The translations under genes and the position numbers were made by a program. The notes below the pieces were generated by a model that was given only the letters and a program-made list of their open reading frames with translations, had not been told where the DNA came from and made no database searches. Positions 8,088-16,304 of a DNA stretch of 64,000 bases are shown in pieces; position 1 is the stretch's first letter; every line of letters begins with the position of its first letter. The DNA is from SVQP01 sp045650025 (GTDB lineage Bacteria > Bacillota > Clostridia > Oscillospirales > CAG-272): the NCBI GenBank assembly GCA_045650025.1, contig JAZRQR010000157.1, positions 13,268 to 77,267 on the forward strand, written 5' to 3'.

Positions 8088-8366
8088 ATAGCCGAAGAGA
8101 GTCGAACTCACACGGTTTTGCTCGGCAAATATCTGCATCTGCGTCAGAAAAATTTCTCGCAATATCTTATATTGCTTCAAAATTTCTCTTTGCATCTGCG
8201 AAATATTTGCTCGCGCAAAACTGCGCAGCACCCTCCGGCGTTGAATTTTTTGATGGATTTTGTCAAAGCGAGTCGAAGCAAGATACGCATCTTGCAAGGC
8301 GAGATTTGGCGAAAGACGCGAAAAATTCTCGCCGCAGGGCGTATGAGTTCGGCTCTCTTCGGCTAT
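8088..8366. repeat. Palindromic repeat family A, copy 1 (279 bp)
   Basis: The ends form a 23-bp terminal inverted repeat with one mismatch (left 8088-8110, right 8344-8366). Each arm read inward to outward ends like a tRNA 3' part: GAG-TTCGACT-CTC followed by TTCGGCTA. The interior contains TTGATGGATTTTG, CGAAGCAAGATACGCATCTTG and AAGACGCG, which recur in the same order in copy 2 at 21702-21981. Spurious short frames cross it. It fills the gap between the XRE operon terminator and the kinase gene. No transposase is present; it is probably a non-autonomous mobile or RNA-structured element. Confidence 0.8.
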
Positions 8367-8407
8367 ACCGCCCCCCGCATTACCTTCCGCTTACGGCGCA
8401 GGATACC

Positions 8408-10111
8408 TCACCTGTAAAAGCTGTTGCCGCCAATAAACTCGCGTACAAGGCTGGTGGGTGGGATCTCGTCGTCCACCTCGGCTTGGTGCACGAAATTGAG
8501 CACCTTGACGATGGCGCGCACCTCCTCGAAATACTCGTCACTCGGCTCAACCGCCAGCAGCAGCGGGAAAATGTGCGTTTTGAGCACCGCCAGCTCATAA
8601 AGCGTAGAGCTGTTGAAAATGACGTCCGCCTGCTCCTGGAATGGGAATATCCACTTTGCCTCGCCCGCGCGCACCGAATCCCACATGGAAAGCGTATCGC
8701 TGACCGACGCGCCTCGGAACTCGTAGTCGCGCACGATGCGGCGCAACAATCTTAGGTAGCTGGACGGAATACGGTTGTGCAGATCCAGATTGAGCGGCAG
8801 CAGAGGGCAGACAAATAGCTTGAACACCGCCTCGGGGGCAAGTCCCTCGGGCAGCATAACGGGATTGAGCGCGTGCAGTCCTTCGACAATAATCACCGAA
8901 TCCGCATCCAGCTGCAAAAAATGCCCGTTCCACTCGCGCTTGCCCAGTTTGAAGTTAAACGAAGGCAGCTCGACCCGCTCCCCTGCCAGCAGCGCACGCA
9001 AATGCGCGCCAAACAGCGCGGTATCAATGGTGTTGATGTGCTCCAGATCCACCTTGCCGTCGGGTCCCGGCTCGATTTGGTCGCGGTCCACGTAGTAGTC
9101 GTCCAGACTCATCAGGATCGGCCTTTTGCCGTGCACGCGCAGCTGCGTGGCAAGGCGATTCGCCGAGGTAGTTTTGCCCGACGAACTGGGTCCTGCCAGC
9201 ATGACCGCACGCGCACCGCGCGCACAAATCATATCCGCTACCTGCGAAAATCGCTTTTCGTGTAACGCCTCGTTGACGCGGATCAGCTCACGAATACCGC
9301 CCGATTCCACCATCTCATTGAGATCCGCCACCGTGCGGCAGCCCATCAGGTTGCCCCACGCAATGCCCTCGCTGTACACGCTGTAGTAATTGTCCATTTC
9401 GCGGTAATCCGACACGCGATCGGGGTTCTTGGCATCGGGATACACAAACACAAACCCATCCGCCGTGGGCAGAATGGCATAGCTTTGCAGATATCCCGTG
9501 CTCGGCATCATCTCACCATAGAAATAGTCGGCAAAATCGCCGTATTCGTACACGTCCAGCGTAGGATAGGTGCGGTAGGAAAGCAGACGCGCCTTATCGG
9601 TCTGTCCGCGCTCGGTGTACAGCCGGACCGCCTCGGCGGTGGGGATGCGATTGAAATTGAGCGGAATATCGCGCGCGACAATGTCCGCTACGCGCTCGCG
9701 CAGCCGCTCGACAGAGAAATCCTCTGCCCCTGTGACCTTGATGTACAGCCCTGCGCCCAAGGTGCAGCGCATGGTGGCTCTTGCACCGGGGTACAGCTCA
9801 TGCAGCGCTAAAAACAGCACAAACTGCGCCGTGCGCGTGTACACCGCCTTGCCCTGCGCGTCCGCATAGCGCAAAAGGCGTAATTTTCCGCCTGACGCCT
9901 CCATAGCGCGCCGCTTGGATTCTCTGTCGGGCAGTACGTCCTTGTGCCGCAGCGGCACGTAACCAAGCGTAAAAACGTCGCCCGCAATCTTTGCCGCCAA
10001 CGGCTCATCTGCCAAATTGCCCGTGCGTAAGCCCATCTCCGTAATAATATCAAGCAGTGATTGTCCTGCTCTTGCCTGCACGACTTTCCCGTCTATAGTT
10101 AACTGCATCAT
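8408..10111 (-). CDS. Nucleoside kinase with TGS and tRNA-synthetase-like N-terminus
   Basis: This 567-aa protein starts with a TGS-like domain (MMQLTIDGKVVQARAGQSLL) followed by a region similar to the editing/second additional domain of threonyl-tRNA synthetase (about 70-260), then a uridine-kinase/phosphoribulokinase-type P-loop domain with AGPSSSGKTTSANRLATQL near residue 295 and MSLDDYYVDRD, VIIVEGLHAL further on. The same architecture is known in Clostridia and Thermotoga nucleoside kinases. ATG-ATG at 10111/10108 follows AAAGGAG. A guanine-class riboswitch and terminator lie in the 5' leader, which links expression to purine level. The longer open frame (to 10180) would invade the terminator and is rejected. 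Expected role: cytosolic nucleoside phosphorylation in salvage. Confidence 0.85.
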   Translation of the reverse strand: MMQLTIDGKVVQARAGQSLLDIITEMGLRTGNLADEPLAAKIAGDVFTLGYVPLRHKDVLPDRESKRRAMEASGGKLRLLRYADAQGKAVYTRTAQFVLFLALHELYPGARATMRCTLGAGLYIKVTGAEDFSVERLRERVADIVARDIPLNFNRIPTAEAVRLYTERGQTDKARLLSYRTYPTLDVYEYGDFADYFYGEMMPSTGYLQSYAILPTADGFVFVYPDAKNPDRVSDYREMDNYYSVYSEGIAWGNLMGCRTVADLNEMVESGGIRELIRVNEALHEKRFSQVADMICARGARAVMLAGPSSSGKTTSANRLATQLRVHGKRPILMSLDDYYVDRDQIEPGPDGKVDLEHINTIDTALFGAHLRALLAGERVELPSFNFKLGKREWNGHFLQLDADSVIIVEGLHALNPVMLPEGLAPEAVFKLFVCPLLPLNLDLHNRIPSSYLRLLRRIVRDYEFRGASVSDTLSMWDSVRAGEAKWIFPFQEQADVIFNSSTLYELAVLKTHIFPLLLAVEPSDEYFEEVRAIVKVLNFVHQAEVDDEIPPTSLVREFIGGNSFYR

Positions 10112-10177
10112 AAAATCTCCTTTCTTGAAACAGATAAAAGTATCCTTCCAATATATGCGCATCCCCATACACATTTG

Positions 10178-10219
10178 CAAAAAAACAAAAAACGGCTGAC
10201 TATCGGCATCCGGTAGTCA
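10178..10219 (-). terminator. Riboswitch-controlled terminator
   Basis: Minus strand TGACTA-C-CGG / CCG-A-TAGTCA forms a stem with ATG loop, followed by GCCG and a T-rich run (TTTTTTGTTTTTTT). Its 5' half is the aptamer's 3' strand GACTACC, so aptamer folding and terminator folding exclude each other. Confidence 0.75.
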
Positions 10220-10282
10220 ACCATTATCGGTGGTCTGTAGAAACGCCTGCCCCTATTGCAGGCTTATACCTCTATTGCGGGG
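10203..10282 (-). ncRNA. Purine riboswitch aptamer, guanine class
   Basis: Read on the minus strand: GGUAUAA opens P1 and J1/2; P2 is GCCUGC/GCAGGC with loop AAUAGGG; J2/3 is the canonical GUUUCUAC; P3 is GACCA/UGGUU with 7-nt loop CCGAUAA; then GACUACC closes P1. The C in GACUA at the ligand-pairing position (C74 in the family numbering) indicates guanine or hypoxanthine rather than adenine. P1 is only four strong pairs before an internal loop. It lies between a strong promoter and the nucleoside kinase. The overlap of aptamer 3' strand with the terminator predicts a genetic ON switch. Confidence 0.8.
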
Positions 10283-10304
10283 ATCGTGTCCTTCTTTCGT
10301 ATAT

Positions 10305-10333
10305 AGTATAGCACATTTTGCACATTTTGTCAA
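10305..10333 (-). promoter_or_regulatory. Strong sigma-A promoter of the riboswitch-kinase unit
   Basis: Minus strand TTGACA (10333-10328), 17 nt ending TGC, TATACT (10310-10305). Confidence 0.85.
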
Positions 10334-10381
10334 GCCCTGCGAAATCCGCGCCCAAATCCGCCGCTTCTCTTCACTTTTCCC

Positions 10382-10410
10382 TTGCACTATGGCGGCGCGT
10401 GTGCTATAAT
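10382..10410 (+). promoter_or_regulatory. Promoter of the metallo-beta-lactamase lipoprotein
   Basis: TTGCAC, 17 nt ending GTGTGC, TATAAT, 31 bp before the ATG. Confidence 0.8.
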
Positions 10411-10440
10411 GAGAGTACTATCACCCAAGGAGAATTCGAC

Positions 10441-12036
10441 ATGAAACGTTGCATCGCATTTCTTTTGAGTACCCTCATGGCGCTTTGCGTGCTGAGCGCT
10501 TGCAATTCCCCCACGCCCCCTCCCTCCGAGGACACCACGCAAGCAGAAAGCGCGGACACGCAGGCAGAGGTGACCACCCAAGCCCCCATCGAGCAGACTA
10601 CACAGCCCATTCCCACCATTCCTCCCGAGCAGGCAACCGCTCCCGAGCAGGTGGTGCAGAGCTTGGACGCGAATGCCGTGATCATGCAGATCGGCACCTC
10701 GACCAATCAGGTGCTGCTGCACGGCAACACCTGGGAAGAGATTCAGGCAGCCTTTACCGCTGCAGGCTATGCCCCCGTGCAAGCCACGCTGCTAAGGGAC
10801 ACCCACTTAGAGACCGTGGTGCTGTACGGCAAGGACGTGACGCTGACGCTGCAAAACACGCAGGAGGGCGCGTACGCCATCTGGGAGCCTTACCAGCCCG
10901 ACACCCTTTCCCTGCTGCAGCCCAACGACAAAACCGGCACAGGAGCTGTGACGCTGGCGCAGATTGGCATTGCGCGCGAGGAGGAGGAAGACAACCCACT
11001 CAACGGCATGTGCTATATCTACAAGCTCTCGGATGGCTCTGCTTTGATCATTGACGGCGGCTTTAACACCAAATCCTGCCGCAACAACGTGCTGGGCGCG
11101 CTTAAGGCGCTGGATATTGCCAAGAACGAGGACGGCAAATATCGCATTACCGCATGGATCTTCTCGCACGGACACAAGGACCACAGAGCCACGTTCATCG
11201 GCTTTGGCAAGAATTACGGCGATCAGGTTGAGCTGCAATACGTCATGTACAATTTTCCCCTCAGCCCCGGTACGCTGACCGCTTCCACCTTTGATCTGGT
11301 CAACTTTGAGACCAAATGGAAGGAATACTACCCCGGTGCACAACACGTGGTGGCGCACGCAGGTCTTGCCTATCACTTTGATAACCTGACCATTGAGGTG
11401 CTCTACTCCCCTGAAATGCTGTACGCCCCCGACCAAAGCATTGTGTACTACAACGACACCAGCCTGATCCTGCGCGCCGATTGCAGCGGCACGCGCACAC
11501 TCTTTATGGGTGACGCGGGCGAAAAGGCAGCCACGCTGACCTGGAGTCATTACGAAAAGAGTGCGTTCGCCTCCGATATGCTGCAAATTACGCATCACGG
11601 CTTTAACACGGGCGAGAGCTCGCACAACTGGAAGCACATCAAGCAGATCTATAACGCCACGGGCGCCACGCTTGCCCTTTTGCCCATGACCAGCCGTCTG
11701 GAGGGTGACGCGCGAAACGGCAGATACACGGTCATTGTGGGGCACGGCGGTGCCAACTATCAGATGTCCTTTTTTATCAACAAGCGCGACAAGCAGGACT
11801 ACTCCTCGGTTACGCAAGAGGCTTACATGGAATTTGTGGAGCAGGTGGCGGCGGGCACCAACAAATACCCCACGCTGTTCGGCTATGACGGCATTAACAC
11901 CATCACCTCCGCAGACGGGCTTGTGACCTACATTGCAGGCAGCGAGACCGCGCCCATGGTCACCCTGTTTGAGCTGAATGCCAACGGTGCAACGGTTACA
12001 TACAACGCATTACTGGCAAATTGGCTGGGAAATTGA
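10441..12036 (+). CDS. MBL-fold (ComEC-like) surface lipoprotein
   Basis: A 531-aa protein with lipoprotein signal (MKRCIAFLLSTLMALCVLSAC, lipobox LSAC) and a Pro/Thr/Gln-rich linker to about residue 75. The metallo-beta-lactamase domain follows: LIIDGGFN, the metal motif SHGHKDH near residue 243, TLFMGDAG, and ITHHGFNTGESS. The GDAG and HHG pair is typical of the ComEC/Rec2-like branch of this fold, whose members include a domain involved in degrading the non-transforming DNA strand. A nuclease or phosphodiesterase at the cell surface is therefore plausible but unproven. AAGGAG precedes the ATG and the promoter is strong. It lies among nucleotide genes (riboswitch-kinase, purC). Confidence 0.85.
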   Translation: MKRCIAFLLSTLMALCVLSACNSPTPPPSEDTTQAESADTQAEVTTQAPIEQTTQPIPTIPPEQATAPEQVVQSLDANAVIMQIGTSTNQVLLHGNTWEEIQAAFTAAGYAPVQATLLRDTHLETVVLYGKDVTLTLQNTQEGAYAIWEPYQPDTLSLLQPNDKTGTGAVTLAQIGIAREEEEDNPLNGMCYIYKLSDGSALIIDGGFNTKSCRNNVLGALKALDIAKNEDGKYRITAWIFSHGHKDHRATFIGFGKNYGDQVELQYVMYNFPLSPGTLTASTFDLVNFETKWKEYYPGAQHVVAHAGLAYHFDNLTIEVLYSPEMLYAPDQSIVYYNDTSLILRADCSGTRTLFMGDAGEKAATLTWSHYEKSAFASDMLQITHHGFNTGESSHNWKHIKQIYNATGATLALLPMTSRLEGDARNGRYTVIVGHGGANYQMSFFINKRDKQDYSSVTQEAYMEFVEQVAAGTNKYPTLFGYDGINTITSADGLVTYIAGSETAPMVTLFELNANGATVTYNALLANWLGN

Positions 12037-12098
12037 CCACACCTAAAATTTTCACAAAAATTTTTTGAGATTTTTTTGAGATTTATTCAAAAAAGCTC

Positions 12099-12127
12099 TA
12101 TACAAATGACTAAAATCGTGGTAAAAT
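12099..12127 (+). promoter_or_regulatory. Candidate purC promoter
   Basis: TATACA, 17 nt, TAAAAT, 37 bp before the purC ATG. The 12037-12098 segment is AT-rich; no riboswitch is seen. Confidence 0.5.
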
Positions 12128-12164
12128 GATACTGTAAAATTTTTTCCGCAAAGGAGCTTCTTTT

Positions 12165-12863
12165 ATGAAATTGGTTTACAAGGGTAAAACAAAGGACGTA
12201 TACGCACTTGACAACGGCAACGTTATGCTCAAGTTTAAGGACGACTGCACCGGCAAGGACGGCGTATTTGATCCGGGTGAAAACAGCGTAGGATTGACCA
12301 TTGAGGGCATCGGCAAGGCAAACCTGAAGTCCTCTATCCACTATTTTGAGCTGTGCCGCGCTGCAGGCATCAAGACCCACTACGTTTCCGCAGACGTAGA
12401 GAATGCGACTATGGAAGTTCTTCCCGCGGAATGCTTCGGTAAGCCCCAGGGTGGCGGCGGACTGGAGGTCATCTGCCGTCTGGTTGCGACCGGCAGCTTT
12501 GTTCGCAGATACGGCGAATACATCAAGAACGGCACCACTTTACCCGGTGGCTACGTTGAGTGCACCTTTAAGAACGACGAGAAGGGCGACCCGCTGGTTA
12601 CCGGCGAGGGTCAGGTAGCACTTGGCATTATGACCGCTGAGATGTTTGAGTCCCTGAAGGCACAGACGCTGGCGATCACCAAGATCGTTGCTGACGACCT
12701 CAAGTCCATCGGTCTTGACCTGTGGGACATCAAGTTTGAGTTCGGCTACCACAACGGCGAGGTCGTGCTCATCGACGAGATCGCGTCCGGCAACATGCGC
12801 GTTTACAAGGGTGACACCATCGTTGAGCCCACCGCGCTGACCGAAATGATCAATAACAGATAA
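12165..12863 (+). CDS. purC: SAICAR synthetase (phosphoribosylaminoimidazole-succinocarboxamide synthase)
   Basis: PurC joins aspartate to CAIR in de novo purine synthesis. The 232-aa length fits the bacterial monofunctional enzyme. Visible signatures are YKGKTKDVYALD at the N-terminus, LEVICRLVATGSFVRRYG near residue 105, and the C-terminal DIKFEFGYHNGEVVLIDEI with the conserved E-I-x-S-G-N-M-R. AAAGGAG lies 8-9 nt before the ATG. It stands alone, not within a pur operon, and shares the region with a purine-riboswitch-controlled kinase. The segment after it holds a GAGGC/GCCTC hairpin at about 12884-12902 and then repeat family D. Confidence 0.95.
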   Translation: MKLVYKGKTKDVYALDNGNVMLKFKDDCTGKDGVFDPGENSVGLTIEGIGKANLKSSIHYFELCRAAGIKTHYVSADVENATMEVLPAECFGKPQGGGGLEVICRLVATGSFVRRYGEYIKNGTTLPGGYVECTFKNDEKGDPLVTGEGQVALGIMTAEMFESLKAQTLAITKIVADDLKSIGLDLWDIKFEFGYHNGEVVLIDEIASGNMRVYKGDTIVEPTALTEMINNR

Positions 12864-12937
12864 GAAACACGAAAGCTTTCGGCAGAGGCATTGCGCCTCT
12901 CCCGATTTTGTGAATAAGCGAGTGTGACTCGTAAGCA

Positions 12938-13195
12938 TGCCCCCCTCCGGGAGGGGGGATGGTGCGCGCTGCTTTGAGCCAAGCGCAGGGGGGAGAGCGC
13001 GAGGAGAATCGGTTTGCTCGAGTAATATCCTAACGCAGGAAGCCAAGATGCAAACCACGCAGAAATTCATTATATTCGCGTTCTCCCCCTTTGAATATCC
13101 CCATCGGGATATTTTCCATCCCCCTCCCGGAGGGGGACTTGTTTAGAAATTCGCCTGCTTACACAGGATCGCCGTGATGTCGATCCCTACAATAT
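12938..13195. repeat. Palindromic GC-rich repeat region, family D
   Basis: CCCCCCTCCGGGAGGGGGG-ATGG (12940-12962) and CCATCCCCCTCCCGGAGGGGG (13116-13138) are each self-palindromic and inverted with respect to each other, so a 200-bp long-range stem can form. Between them lie AATATCCCcatcGGGATATT (13095-13114) and GC-rich dyads. An unrelated-looking dyad, GGATCGCCGTGATGTCGATCC at 13169, follows. No gene with a ribosome binding site is present in 12864-13257. I take the region for one or two non-coding intergenic repeats. Confidence 0.65.
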
Positions 13196-13223
13196 TAACT
13201 GCATAAACATTCTGCGCAATTAA

Positions 13224-13251
13224 GAAAACACCGGAGTTCATCACTCCGGTG
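13224..13251 (-). terminator. Terminator of the 214-aa membrane protein gene
   Basis: CACCGGAGT/ACTCCGGTG stem, 5-nt loop, followed on the minus strand by TTTTC. Confidence 0.8.
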
Positions 13252-13257
13252 CTTTTA

Positions 13258-13902
13258 TCATGGATCAAATTTCTCAATCTCACCGTTTTTTTCAAGCATT
13301 TTCAATCGATGCTCAACTGCCTTTGCGGTTCCTGCAGAGATTTTGAATACGTGATCATGCCCTTGTACAACTACGTGAACATAGCAAATCCTACCCTGAT
13401 ACTCCAAACGCAGATCGTCCACTCCATCTGTTTGATAGGTATATATGCGGAATTTGAATATCCGCACCTTTCCGTCTTGGTAAATTGCCACGCCGCGACA
13501 CGTTATAGCATAAATACCAAACACAAATACCGCGCCGCACGCGATCAACGCCAAAACCAGCAGTGCCTTATGCTCGGACAGTCCGACAACGGCATACAGC
13601 AACGCAATTACCTCAACACCAACCAGCAAGCACACCAGCGCAGTCGTCTGCACAATATCGTACAAAAACACAAAGGTGCGCGGTTTGATTTCCCGGAAAT
13701 AAAGGACGATGATATAGATCACCGCTACAACGATCGCAATACACAGCCAATACCAAGGGTTCACATAAACCTCAAAAGCAGAAAGCGGATCGGGGGCTCC
13801 GCGCCAAACCAATTCAAGCAAATCAAAAATCGGCGCAATCATACCCATCAATATCGCATAGAGTATTACCCTGCCAACATGGCGAAGTATCTTGTTCTTC
13901 AT
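13258..13902 (-). CDS. Integral membrane protein of unknown function, 214 aa
   Basis: Four hydrophobic segments are visible (about residues 8-30, 45-70, 80-105, 115-140), followed by a soluble C-terminal part of about 75 residues with beta character (GKVRIFKFRIYTYQ, ICYVHVVVQGHDHVF) resembling membrane-attached PH-like domains, though I cannot assign a family. The start chosen is ATG at 13902 behind AAGGGGGAG; an ATG six codons upstream overlaps that site. It is a single gene with its own terminator, downstream and in the same direction as cyuA-yitT but separated by another terminator. Confidence 0.75.
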   Translation of the reverse strand: MKNKILRHVGRVILYAILMGMIAPIFDLLELVWRGAPDPLSAFEVYVNPWYWLCIAIVVAVIYIIVLYFREIKPRTFVFLYDIVQTTALVCLLVGVEVIALLYAVVGLSEHKALLVLALIACGAVFVFGIYAITCRGVAIYQDGKVRIFKFRIYTYQTDGVDDLRLEYQGRICYVHVVVQGHDHVFKISAGTAKAVEHRLKMLEKNGEIEKFDP

Positions 13903-13981
13903 ATGGCTCCCCCTTTTCAAACCTCTTCACATATATAGACGCTTTTTTTCGGAAAAAGTGCACCGATTTCGAAATTTTTTC

Positions 13982-14010
13982 AAAAAATCCCCGAACTTTT
14001 TTCGGGGATT
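13982..14010 (-). terminator. Terminator of the cysteine desulfidase gene
   Basis: AATCCCCGAA/TTCGGGGATT stem, followed on the minus strand by TTTTTTG. Confidence 0.85.
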
Positions 14011-14017
14011 TCTCTTA

Positions 14018-15286
14018 TTATCTTCTCAGCATGATCTCAATAATCTCTCTGTCGGTGTCCTTCATGCCCTCGCGCGCCATATCGCTGACGTTGTCGATGG
14101 TATTTTCCACGCCCTTGGTGACAATGCCGTCGCCGCCCACGAACTGCTTGCCCTGCATGTACATATGCATACCGAGTAGACCCGCCTCGACGCTGGACGC
14201 GATTTTTGCCGCGCAGCTTGCCTTGGCACCGTCGCAGATCACGCCCGAATTGATGGCAAGACCGTTGACCACGGTGTGTGCGATCTCGCGGTACTTACCG
14301 CCGTGCAGATAGGTCACACCGGCAGCCGCACCGCAGCCTGCGCTGGTTGCGCCACAATAGGCGGAAAGCGCACCGATGCCGGTTTTCAGACGCACGGTGA
14401 CCAGATTAGACACAACTAACGCGCGCAACAGCTCCTCGTGCGACACGCCCATTTCCTTTGCATACACGATGACGGGCAGCGAGGTAGTCATACCCTGGTT
14501 GCCGCTACCCGAATTAATGACAACGGGCAACTCGCAGCCGTTCATTCTGGCATCCGAGCCTGCAGCCGCGTATGCCTTTGCCTTGTTCGCCACGCTATCA
14601 CCGTATGCCGCGAGCAGCACCTTACCGATCTGCGAACCGTAATTGCCGCGCAAGCCCTCCTCGGCAATGGCAGAATTGTACTCGATCTGTCGCTCCAGCA
14701 CCTCGCGCACGTCCTCGATCTCTACCGTATCGGCAAACTCCACGATACGCTCCACGCTCAGCAGCTCGTAATGCGATTCCTCGCGCTCCACCTTCTCGGG
14801 CTTTGCCGCAAACAGCACTTCCCCGTTGCGCGTCACGCGCTCCACGTGCGTGTGCTTGTTGGTCAGCAGCACGCTTGCGCTGTCCTCGCCCGCAAATACC
14901 GTCACGCCAATCGAAAACACACAATTGCCGTCCGCGCGCTTGACCTCGATGGGGGTTGCATCGCGGTATACGCTGATCTGCTTGATCTGCTCGGGCGTGA
15001 CACCGGAGATGACCTCCAGCTCGCAATACGGGTCGCCTGCCACAATGCCTGCAGCCGAAGCCGCCTCAATGCCCTTGAGGCTACCCGTGTGCGGAATAAA
15101 CACGCTCTTGACGTTCTTGATCACGTTGCCGCTGACGTCCACGCGCACGCGATCGGGCATCTGCCCCAACGCTGCTTTTGCAATCGCTGCCGCATACGCA
15201 ATGGCGATCGGCTCGGTGCAGCCCATCGCGGGAATCAATTCCTTATGTAAAATGGCGACGTACGCCTCATAAATGTACTTGTCCAT
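14018..15286 (-). CDS. cyuA: L-cysteine desulfidase family protein (CyuA/YhaM, UPF0597)
   Basis: The 422-aa protein matches the serine dehydratase alpha-like cysteine desulfidases, which use a [4Fe-4S] cluster to split cysteine into pyruvate, ammonia and sulfide. Seen: AMGCTEPIAIAYAAAIA near residue 22, SGSGNQGMTTSLPV near residue 245, and the C-terminal Cys-rich part (AYCGATSAGCGAAAG, GVICDGAKASCAAK). These Cys fit cluster ligands. Start is ATG at 15286 after GTGGAGATAG; the upstream ATG at 15298 lies within that site. The yitT gene lies 23 bp upstream in the same direction and shares its promoter. Confidence 0.88.
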   Translation of the reverse strand: MDKYIYEAYVAILHKELIPAMGCTEPIAIAYAAAIAKAALGQMPDRVRVDVSGNVIKNVKSVFIPHTGSLKGIEAASAAGIVAGDPYCELEVISGVTPEQIKQISVYRDATPIEVKRADGNCVFSIGVTVFAGEDSASVLLTNKHTHVERVTRNGEVLFAAKPEKVEREESHYELLSVERIVEFADTVEIEDVREVLERQIEYNSAIAEEGLRGNYGSQIGKVLLAAYGDSVANKAKAYAAAGSDARMNGCELPVVINSGSGNQGMTTSLPVIVYAKEMGVSHEELLRALVVSNLVTVRLKTGIGALSAYCGATSAGCGAAAGVTYLHGGKYREIAHTVVNGLAINSGVICDGAKASCAAKIASSVEAGLLGMHMYMQGKQFVGGDGIVTKGVENTIDNVSDMAREGMKDTDREIIEIMLRR

Positions 15287-15309
15287 AGCTATCTCCACTC
15301 AAATCAGGA

Positions 15310-16179
15310 TCAAATGCCGCGGAATCCCTTACCAATAATCTCACTGCTATTGGAAACGATGACAAACGCACCGGGGTCGATCTCTTTGACGATCTTGCGC
15401 AATCTTGCACCCTCGACACGTCGGCAAACGGTCAGCAGAACCGTTTTCTGTTCACCGGTATAACCACCCACACCTTGGATTTTGGTAAAGCTGCGGTGAA
15501 TGCCTGCGGTGATGTACTTGCTGATCTCATCCGGCTTGGTGGTCACGATAGTGAAATACTTGCAGGTGTTCATGTTTTCGATTACGCCGTCTACCAAGAA
15601 CGCCTTGGCGAACAAGCCCAGAAGCGAAAACAGACCCGTTTGCATGCCAAATACCCAAAATGCGCTGACTGCAATTACAAAGTCAGTAAGCAGCAGTGCC
15701 TTACCGATATCCAAATGCGTGTATTTTTTCAAAATGAGTGCCACAATATCCGTACCGCCCGACGAGGATTCGGTCATGAACAGCAAAGCGGAACCAATTG
15801 CCGTCAACAGGATCGCATATACCAGCTCCAAAAACGGCTGATTGGTGAAGGGACCTGTCATGGGGCAAAGATGCTCCAGCGCGAACGTGCCAAAGGAAAA
15901 CAGCAGACTGCAATACACGGTTTTGATGGAAAAGCCCTTGCCAAGCACCGCAAAGCCCACGATCAGCAACAGCACGTTGATGACAGTCAGCACGTTACCC
16001 GAGGTCAGATATTGCGCAATACCCGGCAAATATTGACTTGCAAAACCCGCTACGACGACCGCAATACCGCTGACGCCGCCTGTGGAAAATCCATTGGGAA
16101 TCTTAAAAAAGTACACTCCGACCGTTGTCAGAAGAATGCCCAAATTCATTAGTGCGAAATTTTTGAATTTTTGTTTCAT
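15310..16179 (-). CDS. YitT family membrane protein (DUF161-DUF2179)
   Basis: A 289-aa protein with five to six membrane segments (residues about 8-205) followed by a cytosolic DUF2179 domain (about 220-285: YFTIVTTKPDEISKYI, VGGYTGEQKTVLLTVCRR). Family motifs include FFKIPNGFSTGGVSGIA near residue 25 and ESSSGGTDIVALIL near residue 155. The function of the family is not settled. The ATG at 16179 follows AAGGGGA; an earlier ATG at 16260 precedes the promoter and is rejected. Co-transcription with cyuA is likely. Confidence 0.88.
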   Translation of the reverse strand: MKQKFKNFALMNLGILLTTVGVYFFKIPNGFSTGGVSGIAVVVAGFASQYLPGIAQYLTSGNVLTVINVLLLIVGFAVLGKGFSIKTVYCSLLFSFGTFALEHLCPMTGPFTNQPFLELVYAILLTAIGSALLFMTESSSGGTDIVALILKKYTHLDIGKALLLTDFVIAVSAFWVFGMQTGLFSLLGLFAKAFLVDGVIENMNTCKYFTIVTTKPDEISKYITAGIHRSFTKIQGVGGYTGEQKTVLLTVCRRVEGARLRKIVKEIDPGAFVIVSNSSEIIGKGFRGI

Positions 16180-16209
16180 AATGTCCCCTTTTCGCCTTTT
16201 CTCTACATT

Positions 16210-16238
16210 AGTATATATTGCCGCGCCCAAAAAGTCAA
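16210..16238 (-). promoter_or_regulatory. Promoter of yitT-cyuA
   Basis: Minus strand TTGACT (16238-16233), 17 nt, TATACT (16215-16210), 31 nt before the yitT ATG. Confidence 0.8.
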
Positions 16239-16261
16239 GAGGTGTCGCGCAAAAACGCAAA

Positions 16262-16300
16262 ATAAGGGCTGAACCTTGCGGTTCAGCCCTTGGTTTTTTT
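16262..16300. terminator. Terminator of the large surface protein gene
   Basis: AAGGGCTGAAC/GTTCAGCCCTT 11-bp stem with T-rich flanks on both strands, directly after the stop codon at 16305. Confidence 0.85.
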
Positions 16301-16304
16301 GTAA

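Noticed and set aside
8344..8366. tRNA gene 3' end
   Set aside because: Only T-arm-like and acceptor-like 3' sequence exists, at both ends of a palindromic element and facing outward; no D-arm or anticodon arm precedes it.
8118..8417. Short frames across repeat family A (also 21787-22122)
   Set aside because: Both copies yield similar peptides only because the DNA repeat is shared; they lack ribosome binding sites and end at different places.
12037..12164. Purine riboswitch before purC
   Set aside because: The AT-rich leader contains no GUUUCUAC or GACUA core; only a weak promoter is visible.
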